Source: Yponomeuta sedellus (lineage: Eukaryota > Arthropoda > Insecta > Lepidoptera > Yponomeutidae). From it: a stretch of 64,000 nucleotides of DNA. This document shows positions 18,066-25,772 of the stretch, piece by piece. Below the pieces are notes generated by a model. The model ran no database searches. It worked only from the letters and a program-made list of their open reading frames with translations, and was not told the DNA's origin. The stretch's first letter is position 1. Every line of letters starts with the position of its first letter. Where the stretch lies: the NCBI GenBank assembly GCA_934045075.1, contig OW203740.1, forward strand, positions 21,217,878 to 21,281,877. The letters run 5' to 3'. Made by a program: the position numbers and the translations under genes.

Positions 18066-20843
18066 TTAACTAGGTTGATTATATAATTTTGTTCTATTTT
18101 TATGAACTAAATCTATTTTACCGTGTTTTGCAATTTCGACGTTTGGAGCTACATCTTTAATAACTTCGTAAGGTCCATTATAAATTCTCTGTAGTTTGTT
18201 ACCAGTTTCATTTTTTACTAAAATCAAATCTCCTTTATTGTATGTTACGCTATTGCTATTTTGGTCATATTTCAGTTTTCTTTTTATTTTACTGTCTACT
18301 AAATTTTGTCGTGCTTCCTTTTGAGCTGTTTGAATTCTGTACTTTAATTCTAGCGGGTAATTATCACAATTGTAAAGTGGATCTACTTTATCTTTAGTTA
18401 AATTTGATGGAATGTTGCATTTCTTGCCAAAAACTAGTTCAAAAGGGGTATACTGTGTCACTGTATGAACTGAAGTGTTATAAGAAAAACACCAAAAGGA
18501 AAGCCACGTGCTCCATGATCCCATGTGATTATCTGCCTGCATCCGTAAGTAGTTACCTAAATTTTTGTGTGTATTTTCTAGAGAACCAATAGTTTGATGA
18601 TGATACGCTGTAGAGTTAAGTGTAGTAATATTTAATAATTTACATACCTCCTTGAAGATTGATGATAAAAACTCCGTCCCTCTGTCTGTTGTGATTTTCT
18701 CAGGAATACCAAATCTTAGTATAAAATTACTTACAAATGTTCTGGCTACTTCCTCTGCTGACTTACTTACCATTGCATAAGCTTCCACATATTTGCTTAA
18801 CTCGCATTGTATAGTTAATATATAACTAAAATTGTTATCATCTCTATCCAATGGTCCAACAACGTCCAGAAAAACAGTTTGCATCGCCGAAGTTGCGGTC
18901 GATGTAATCGTCATTGGTTCTTTTACGTAATGACTACTGTGTTTAAATTTTTGACATTTATCACATTTTTTAATAAAATCCTTAACATCCTTCTCTAAAC
19001 CTGGCCAAAAGTAATTTTGTTTGATATTGTTGTACATTCTTCTGATACCAGCGTGGCCACTTGTTGGTAACAGATGAAAATCATTCAAAATTACTCTTCG
19101 GTCATCTTTATTCTCTATTCTTTTTATATTATTTAATATACATAGTCGTGGTCCGGACCAATCTTTATTTTTCTTTATTTCTTTTACTATCTCTTTAGTA
19201 AAATTATCATATTTTATATTCCTTTCAAATATTAATTCGTGCACGTTTATTTTTTCACAAAAACTCTTCAGTTCCCTCACAAAAGCGTCTGGCGTCAGTT
19301 GCGATTGGGATACTGGGTTTATAAATAATATCATTCTCCTAGGAGCAAAACAAAATACTTTATTTTCTATTTCTATCTCTTTTTCACTTTTTAATTTATT
19401 TAAAATTTCTCTATCCGTAAATCTCAATTCAACAGATATTTTAGGTTTACTATAAATTTCTACAACTTTCGGTTGCGCAGGCCGATCGTCCGTAGTAACT
19501 ATAGCACTCCTAGAAATCTGATCCTCTTCATTTTTTCTAAGTTGGGAACGAGTCATAACATTTACACTTCCATTCATCTCTTTCAATTCTTGTGACGTAA
19601 TACGAAGGCGTGACATCGCGTCAGCTATAATATTTTCTTTTCCTTTTATATATTCAATCTCAAAATCGTATTCTTCCAAGATAATTCTAAATTTCATTAA
19701 TCTGCTTGATGGATCTCTCATTCCAAATAAATACATTAACGGCTTATGATCAGTTTGGATTAAAAATTTTCTACCATAAAGATAAGGTCGAAAATGTTTG
19801 ACAGCCCATACTATTGCCAAAAGTTCCTTCTCTATCGTCGGATAGTTTAACTCTGATTTGTTCATATTTCTGCTTGCAAACGCTATCGGCCTTTTATCTT
19901 CATTACATATCACCGCTCCTAAAGAGTAATTTGATGCATCTGTTTGTAATATGAATTTTTTATTCTCTCTAAAGTCCGGATATTGTAATATAGGGGATGA
20001 CACTATTTTCGCTTTTAGATCTTCAAAGCATTTTTGACAATTTTCGTCCCAATTAAATTGCATATTCTTTTTAGTTAATCGTGTTAAATAATAAGCTGAT
20101 TTTGCAAAATTTTTAATGAATTTCCTGTAATAATTTGCGAAAGCTACAAATCTGACAACTTCCACAACATTTTTCGGAACGGGCCAATTTTTTAGTGCCT
20201 GAATTTTTTCTGGGTCTGGTAAGACACCATCTCCGGAAATAACATGTCCTAAATACAAAATATTTTGTTTTAGAAAATCGCATTTAAATGGATTTAATTT
20301 TAAGTTAACCTCTCGTAGCCTTCCAAAAACATCTAGTAAATTTTTATTATGGTCTGATAATGATTTTCCGAAAATTATTAAGTCGTCCAAATACACTAAG
20401 CATTTTTCGTACGTGAGTCCCGACATTGCGATTGTCATCATTTTTGAAAATGAATTCGGACTAGTCTTTAACCCCATAGGCATTCTAGTCATTTGATACT
20501 GACCTGAAAGTGATGCTTTACAATTTTGACTGTCATTTTCAGAAACTCTATATTGGCCTGAACAAAATGCGGTATATTTACGACATTCTGGGTCAAGTTC
20601 GCATTGATAATAGCCGCTAGAAAGGTCAAGTGTCGTAAAATAGATAGAACCTGAGAGAGAATCTAAAATTTCATTTATGTTTGGCAAAGGAAATTTATCA
20701 TCCTGTATAATGTTGTTAAGTTTTCGATAGTCAATGACTAATCGCCATTTTTTTTCTCCAGAAATGTCATTCATTTTTTTTTTTTTGAACCAACAGTATT
20801 GGACTCGCCCATTCACTCTGACAGGGTTCGATAATACCTTCAT
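18066..20843 (-). CDS. pol: Gypsy element 1 pol: RT, RNase H, integrase
   Basis: Seen in order: RT fingers WRLVIDYRKLN, catalytic CLVYLDDLIIF, RNase H (FILQTDASNYSLGA...YPTIEKELLAIVW), the integrase zinc finger H-x-H-x-C-x2-C around GHAGIRRMYNNI and KKCDKCQ, and the integrase core D, D, E in FLDVVGP, TTDRGTEF and GSLENTH. The true reading enters from the upstream frame (20767-21789) across a run of 13 A, so the Met at 20843 is not a start. In RT, an 18-residue segment (YRVSENDSQNCKASLSGQ) separates AFCSGQ from YQMTRMPMGL. It looks like an in-frame insertion flanked by TCAGG(C/T)CA(A/G)TAT repeats. Confidence 0.88.
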   Translation of the reverse strand: MKVLSNPVRVNGRVQYCWFKKKKMNDISGEKKWRLVIDYRKLNNIIQDDKFPLPNINEILDSLSGSIYFTTLDLSSGYYQCELDPECRKYTAFCSGQYRVSENDSQNCKASLSGQYQMTRMPMGLKTSPNSFSKMMTIAMSGLTYEKCLVYLDDLIIFGKSLSDHNKNLLDVFGRLREVNLKLNPFKCDFLKQNILYLGHVISGDGVLPDPEKIQALKNWPVPKNVVEVVRFVAFANYYRKFIKNFAKSAYYLTRLTKKNMQFNWDENCQKCFEDLKAKIVSSPILQYPDFRENKKFILQTDASNYSLGAVICNEDKRPIAFASRNMNKSELNYPTIEKELLAIVWAVKHFRPYLYGRKFLIQTDHKPLMYLFGMRDPSSRLMKFRIILEEYDFEIEYIKGKENIIADAMSRLRITSQELKEMNGSVNVMTRSQLRKNEEDQISRSAIVTTDDRPAQPKVVEIYSKPKISVELRFTDREILNKLKSEKEIEIENKVFCFAPRRMILFINPVSQSQLTPDAFVRELKSFCEKINVHELIFERNIKYDNFTKEIVKEIKKNKDWSGPRLCILNNIKRIENKDDRRVILNDFHLLPTSGHAGIRRMYNNIKQNYFWPGLEKDVKDFIKKCDKCQKFKHSSHYVKEPMTITSTATSAMQTVFLDVVGPLDRDDNNFSYILTIQCELSKYVEAYAMVSKSAEEVARTFVSNFILRFGIPEKITTDRGTEFLSSIFKEVCKLLNITTLNSTAYHHQTIGSLENTHKNLGNYLRMQADNHMGSWSTWLSFWCFSYNTSVHTVTQYTPFELVFGKKCNIPSNLTKDKVDPLYNCDNYPLELKYRIQTAQKEARQNLVDSKIKRKLKYDQNSNSVTYNKGDLILVKNETGNKLQRIYNGPYEVIKDVAPNVEIAKHGKIDLVHKNRTKLYNQPS

Positions 20844-21789
20844 TCAATAAATTACTTATTTGTTTATTTATTTCAGATTTCTGTGAATACGGTAATCTGT
20901 AAGGCTTGGTGTATACTGGCTCTACATTTGGCTTTAATGTTATTCGGTGGTTATAAATGTTAGTGGTCGTTAATTTATCTCCTGGTAGTAAAAATATATC
21001 AGAATATTTAGCACAAATATTTTCGATTGTTTCCTTCTCCTCACTATTCAAGTGTTTAAGCTGTAATAACTCAAATAATTTCTTTACCCGATCAGCACTA
21101 ATCTTGTCACATTTATCAAAAGAGCAAATATCGTACTCATTAATTTGGCAAAAGGTTGGTTGTATTTTATCCAAACATATTTCCTTTTCTGTTGTGTTAA
21201 GTACCAGAATAGGTATCATACCATTTTTAGGCTTTACTAATGTACTAGCAAGAAAAACTCCTTCATATAACTCAGTCGCACAAATAAGGCACTCTTCAGA
21301 CATATCCGTTTTGATATAATGAATTGTCTCTGATCTTGATGGTAATATAAAAACTTGTTTAATTCCTTCTTTCTTTTTGTCTATCGGCATTGTAATAATA
21401 TTACCTGCACTGTTACATAATGATATTGAATCTGATTTAAAATTAATAATTGCTTTATGCTTTTTTAGAAAATCACGTCCTAATATTCCGTTAAAGGGCA
21501 GTGATTCGAAAACATAGAATTTGTTTTCTTGCAATTGATCCGAGGTATTTAATGAAGTACCTAATGTTAAATAAACGTATCCAATAGCTTCAAGTTTACC
21601 GCCAATACCATTTATACAATACGGCTCTCTATGGATCGGAATGTTTAGCTGAGAAACATGTTTATACTCTATAGCAGAAACTGATGCCCCTGTATCAATT
21701 AGGAATTGTTGCCAATAACAATCAAGACGTAACTGGATGCAGCACATGTTGTCGCTAGCATAAAACATGTTGTTATTATTATTAGTCAC
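20767..21789 (-). CDS. pol: Gypsy element 1 pol: protease and RT start
   Basis: Aspartic protease with the active site LIDTGASVSAIE near residue 33, a linker with KKEGIKQVFILPSRSE, then the RT entry (VEPVYTKPYRLPYSQK, IIEPCQSEWASPILLVQKKK), where the frame stops just after 13 A. It overlaps the end of gag in the +1 frame and has no ATG there. The overlap contains TTTTTTCGTGACTAA, so a +1 slip at the T run is a plausible way to make Gag-Pol. The stop after the A run is an indel or a homopolymer sequencing error. Confidence 0.87.
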   Translation of the reverse strand: MTNNNNNMFYASDNMCCIQLRLDCYWQQFLIDTGASVSAIEYKHVSQLNIPIHREPYCINGIGGKLEAIGYVYLTLGTSLNTSDQLQENKFYVFESLPFNGILGRDFLKKHKAIINFKSDSISLCNSAGNIITMPIDKKKEGIKQVFILPSRSETIHYIKTDMSEECLICATELYEGVFLASTLVKPKNGMIPILVLNTTEKEICLDKIQPTFCQINEYDICSFDKCDKISADRVKKLFELLQLKHLNSEEKETIENICAKYSDIFLLPGDKLTTTNIYNHRITLKPNVEPVYTKPYRLPYSQKSEINKQISNLLNEGIIEPCQSEWASPILLVQKKKNE

Positions 21790-22999
21790 GAAAAAACTTA
21801 TGCTCCTCCGTAGAAGGCGCGGTCTCGATTTCGCTCGTGTTGCTGTCTCCGCTCATTGTGTTTATCTGTCCGTTTCGTCCTGAATGTTGGTAGGTATTTC
21901 TGTCAAAATTCGTGTACCTACCTCTGAACGGTGAAGACTGACCTCGTCCATACTGCTGATTACCACCTCGGCCACGATGGAACGTGGACGAACCACCGCG
22001 ATGAAACCGGTTTTGGTAGTTATGGTAACCTCTTCCACGAACTGGGGCGTTGTATGCACGGCTACTGCATCCTCGGCGCGAACCTCTGAAACTTTTTTGT
22101 CCTCTATGAAAAGTCATAATATTACCAGTTGGTGTTGCCGTTGTGTCCTCGTCGATTGCTACCTGAATAGCATCTCTTAATGAGTCAAAATTTCGGGCAG
22201 CTATTATTGTACCTAGTCTCCTATTACGTAATCCGTCAGCGAATCGCTTGATCGCCTGTTTTTCATTTAGAGGCTGTAAAATATTGAGACTTTCCACTTT
22301 TCCGTCTGCTTGAGAAATAGTGAGGTCCATAAACAACTCTGAAAGTTCCTTACCAAACTCGTCTATTGACCTTTGATCTTGACGCAAGGTTTGTAGTTTA
22401 TTCTGCAATGCTACTGGGCTCTTTTTAGGCAAAAGAATACTCCGCATATCCGATATCAGTTCCTGAACAGTATTGTAACTGGTTTTTAACTTCAATTTTG
22501 CAGCCTGACTCAGTCTACTTTTCAAAACAAAATTAATCAAATTTGTCTTGCATTGCTGGCTACTCAAAATAGATGCGTAATATTCCACCCCGTCAATAAG
22601 TTGTTTAGTAGTCGCGTCGTCATTGTTCAAAACTGGCAATAAACTAAGTGCAGTTTTTAAATCAAACTCCATTTTGGACTTTTCACTGTGACTCAATTTT
22701 AAATCTGATGTGCTCGCTTCCCTATAGGTTTTGTTACAAAAATCTCTTATAAAATTAATTAACTCTTTTACCCTCTCACAATATTTTTTTATCAATGTTA
22801 AATTTTCCCCACTTAATTTCTTACTAGCTATTTGTTTTTCAATTTCTATAATCAACAATTTATATTCCTCATACACTGTATTAGCCTCATTTAGCTTTCC
22901 TCGTAAACGTTCGAGTGTCCTTTTTTCATAACTCAACTTCACTAAATTATCTCTTATCGATTTTAACTTTACTAATATAATACTAAGATCTTCGGCCAT
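21782..22999 (-). CDS. gag: Gypsy element 1 gag
   Basis: 405-residue capsid protein. The first ~120 residues are charged and probably coiled-coil (ILVKLKSIRDNLVKLSYEKR). The middle is the gag capsid fold region (LINFVLKSRLSQAAKLKL, QRSIDEFGKELSELF). The C-terminal 100 residues hold many RG/RGG boxes (RGRGYHNYQNRFHRGG) in place of CCHC zinc knuckles, presumably binding RNA. The start is the first ATG after the leader. Confidence 0.82.
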   Translation of the reverse strand: MAEDLSIILVKLKSIRDNLVKLSYEKRTLERLRGKLNEANTVYEEYKLLIIEIEKQIASKKLSGENLTLIKKYCERVKELINFIRDFCNKTYREASTSDLKLSHSEKSKMEFDLKTALSLLPVLNNDDATTKQLIDGVEYYASILSSQQCKTNLINFVLKSRLSQAAKLKLKTSYNTVQELISDMRSILLPKKSPVALQNKLQTLRQDQRSIDEFGKELSELFMDLTISQADGKVESLNILQPLNEKQAIKRFADGLRNRRLGTIIAARNFDSLRDAIQVAIDEDTTATPTGNIMTFHRGQKSFRGSRRGCSSRAYNAPVRGRGYHNYQNRFHRGGSSTFHRGRGGNQQYGRGQSSPFRGRYTNFDRNTYQHSGRNGQINTMSGDSNTSEIETAPSTEEHKFFRD

Positions 23000-23167
23000 A
23001 GCCCATTATTACTCGTAAAATTTTATTTTATGTTTCCAATAGCATAATAAGACTATAATATAACCATACCTCAATTAAGTTCCTTTAACACTTGAACAAT
23101 AATACCTTCACATACTATTTTTTAATTTTACACACTTTGGTTACACTTCGTTACACTTTGGTTACAC

Positions 23168-23494
23168 TCATGGTTTCATCTGTAGATCGTCTCCGGACCG
23201 TGGATTGTTGCCGCATGAAGAACAAGTCACTGGCGGTGCACTAGTTCGATGCACGGAGAACGAACGTCGCAGGTTTTGGCGAAGCATTTGGTTGTTAATC
23301 CAAGTATGGTGGCAGTTTCTGTAGCACTTGTAGAAGAAGAAGATGGCCGCGATAAGAAGTAGAGCGAGGATTATCATCATCACGGTGCTGATAGCTGAGA
23401 TATGGTATTGCAGCTGTTCTGTGCTCGCTGAATTGCCGGCTCCATTCTGGTTGATGAAGACTTCTTCCTTTCTTTCGGTTTTTGAGTTGCACAT
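23168..23494 (-). CDS. Small single-pass membrane protein ORF upstream of gag
   Basis: 108 codons between the 5' LTR and gag of gypsy element 1. An N-terminal region of about 35 residues (two basic stretches, no cleavable signal evident) is followed by a strong membrane segment (about residues 35-56, VMMIILALLLIAAIFFF), then YKCYRNCHH with cysteines next to the membrane, and a basic, Cys-containing tail. I do not recognise the family. Its place before gag is unusual, because env-like genes normally follow pol. It may be an accessory membrane protein, or an untranslated leader frame. Confidence 0.5.
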   Translation of the reverse strand: MCNSKTERKEEVFINQNGAGNSASTEQLQYHISAISTVMMIILALLLIAAIFFFYKCYRNCHHTWINNQMLRQNLRRSFSVHRTSAPPVTCSSCGNNPRSGDDLQMKP

Positions 23495-23582
23495 TTTTGA
23501 TTCAGTTGCAAACGGGTATTACGGTATTTACATTATTTTACTGCGTTACTAATAGTCGAGGAGCGCGAGCGCGGATCCAAAT

Positions 23583-23605
23583 CCGAATATGGCAAAGGGT
23601 CGCCA
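23583..23605 (-). promoter_or_regulatory. Primer binding site of gypsy element 1
   Basis: TGGCGACCCTTTGCCATATT begins right after the 5' LTR on the minus strand. The TGGCGACC start is the pattern I associate with tRNA-Arg-primed Ty3/gypsy elements; the tRNA assignment is from memory. Confidence 0.55.
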
Positions 23606-23734
23606 TGTAAGGACGGGTGTTTGTATACAATAAAACGTTCTGACTGCTCGAGAATAACTGTCTCATTTATTCGGATACACAATCTTAAATAGGAGTCACA
23701 TACGTATTGGTTATAGATTTCTTATACTATTACA
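23606..23734 (-). repeat. 5' LTR of gypsy element 1
   Basis: 129 bp identical to the copy at 17867. On the right it joins CCGTAATACCGG of a TSR-B unit. Confidence 0.9.
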
Positions 23735-23993
23735 CCGTAATACCGGCACTCCTCTCCCGCCGCGGCCTCCTCCCTTCGGCTGCGATGCCGCCCATACGAC
23801 ATCGCAGCCCGCCTCAGTGGCGGTGCTGCCCATACAGCACCGCCACCTACTGACCGCTCAACTCGCAAGCGAGGAGCGGTCCCTCCGCGGTTGCTCTTGG
23901 TTTCACCGTGGGTGTGTTCCCGCCCGTAGGCCCCCACGGCTACTTAGCCCCCTCGCCACGACAAGGCGGCAACCGTCGAGGGGGTCGAGGGGG
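23735..23993 (-). mobile_element. TSR unit 17, right (5') part
   Basis: Resumes at CCGTAATACCGGCACTCC and runs to a long-L4 ribozyme-like end with a repeated TCGAGGGGG terminus. Confidence 0.82.
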
Positions 23994-24008
23994 AGGTTAG
24001 GTTAGGTT

Positions 24009-25045
24009 TTTTTTTTTTTTTTGGTAACGCGGGGGAATGCATTTACGCACTTCACCACTCTGCTGTCAGGGGACAACAGAGCGGCTTCGTGTGGGACTCC
24101 CAGCCCGAGGGCTGGACTACCCACTAAACCCCCGCGGTGATCCTCCTCTCCTCTACCGGGTCGCGGGGTAGGCCAAAGGTTAAATCACCGCGACCCGGCA
24201 AGAGGTCGCCCCTCCACGTGAGGGGCTCGACTGGTGGGGGAGCCAAAGTGGCTCCCCAGCGGCGCACCCTGCCCCATCGCTACGACGGGGCAAGGAAACG
24301 CCGCGTCTCCTCGGGGGGGCCATATAGGCCCCCATACGCTCCAATGCGCCGCCCCCCCCCATCCCATTGCTAAAACAATGGGACTAGAGGGGGCGGCGCA
24401 TCGCTGCGAGGCCCGTCGCGTCGCTCACCAGCGCCTCTCTGATGAAGCAGAGAAGGTGGAGAGCGAGCGCGCGGGCCCTCTCTGTGCTGGAAGGCACCCC
24501 CGGATCACGCAGGGGCGCCTTCCGGCCCGCCGTGTTAGAAGCTGAGGGTCCCCTGACCCTCCGCCCACGGCACTGGTCCGACTGGAACGAGGCGCTCGGA
24601 CGCCCCCCCCAGCCGGACCTCCTCCTCTTGGTCGCTTGGGTCCCACTCCACGGTGTGAAGCAGGGCCCAAGCGACTAAACGGTCGCAGGGGATAGGGAGA
24701 GAGGCGCACCGCAATACCAGCACTCCTCTTCCCCTGCGACCCCACCGCGTCCGCCATCAACCGGTGGCGGCCCCGGTAAGGCCGCGGCAGGCAGGGAGAG
24801 CGGCGCACCGTAATACCGGCACTCCTCTCCCGCCGCGGCCTCCTCCCTTCGGCTGCGATGCCGCCCATACGACATCGCAGCCCGCCTCAGTGGCGGTGCT
24901 GCCCATACAGCACCGCCACCTACTGACCGCTCGACTCGCAAGCGAGGAGCGGTCCCTCCGCGGTTGCTCTTGGTTTCACCGTGGCGGTCCTGAACCACGG
25001 CTACTTAGCCCCCTCGCCACGACAAGGCGGCAACCGTCGAGGGGG
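24009..25045 (-). mobile_element. TSR unit 18, subfamily B (complete)
   Basis: Has GGCGCACCCTGCC in place of GGCGCCCCCTGCC, and GACTGGAACGAGG in the block shared with TSR-D. Short-P4 ribozyme-like end. Confidence 0.84.
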
Positions 25046-25050
25046 AGGTT

Positions 25051-25530
25051 TTTTTTTTTTTTTTTCACCGCTCTGCTGTCAGGGGACAACAGAGCGGCTT
25101 CGTGTGGGACTCCCAGCGACACGGAGCTGGCATAACCTCCGTGACGACTGGACTACCCACTAAACCCCCGCGGTGATCCTCCTCTCCTCTACCGGGTCGC
25201 GGGGTAGGCCATAGGCTAAATCACCGCGACCCGGCAAGAGGTCGCCCCTCCGCGTGAGGGGCTCGACTGGTGGGGGAGCCAGAGTGGCTCCCCAGCGGCG
25301 CCCCCTGCCCCATCGCAACGCCTCATACGATGGGGCAAGGAAACGCCGCGTCTCCTCAGGGGGGCCGTACAGGCCCCCATACGCTCCAACGCGCCGCCCT
25401 CCCCCGACCCATTGCCCATACAATAGGACAAGAGGAGGGCGGCGCATCGCTGCGAGGCCCGTCGCGTCGCTCACCAGCGCTTCTCTGATGAAACAGAGAA
25501 GGTGGAGAGCGAGCGCGCGGGCCCTCTCTG
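25051..25530 (-). mobile_element. TSR unit 19, subfamily A, left (3') part, 3' tail missing
   Basis: Poly-T is joined directly to CACCGCTCTGCTGTC, so the usual 30-base 3' terminus (GGTAACG...GCACTT) is absent. The unit is interrupted at GCCCTCTCTGT by a CR1-type LINE. Confidence 0.83.
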
Positions 25531-25595
25531 TAATGAAATGAAATGAAATGAAATGAAATGAAATGAAATGAAATGAAATGAAAATGAAATGAAAA
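25531..25595 (-). repeat. Microsatellite 3' tail of the CR1-type LINE
   Basis: About a dozen AATGA units on +, with one extra A in the run. Short-repeat 3' tails are typical of CR1-group LINEs. Confidence 0.85.
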
Positions 25596-25772
25596 GGTTT
25601 TATTCAAAGTAGCGCAGATACTGCGGCTTAATGAACGTTACAAGTTAAACTAGGTGTCCATTTCAAAATCTGGATCATTTTGGAGAAAAAATGGACAAAA
25701 AAACTCCAAACTTAGTCTTTTCAAATTCCTTAATTAACAGAATTTACACAGATACTACAAAACTCGTGAATT

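Larger units (their letters stand above)
17867..23734 (-). mobile_element. Ty3/gypsy LTR element 1
   Basis: 5.9-kb element bounded by two identical 129-bp LTRs. In minus-strand order: 5' LTR, primer site TGGCGACCCTTT, leader with a small membrane-protein frame, gag, then protease-RT-RNase H-integrase split by one frameshift. No env follows integrase. No target-site duplication is visible because the flanks are not contiguous. Confidence 0.9.
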
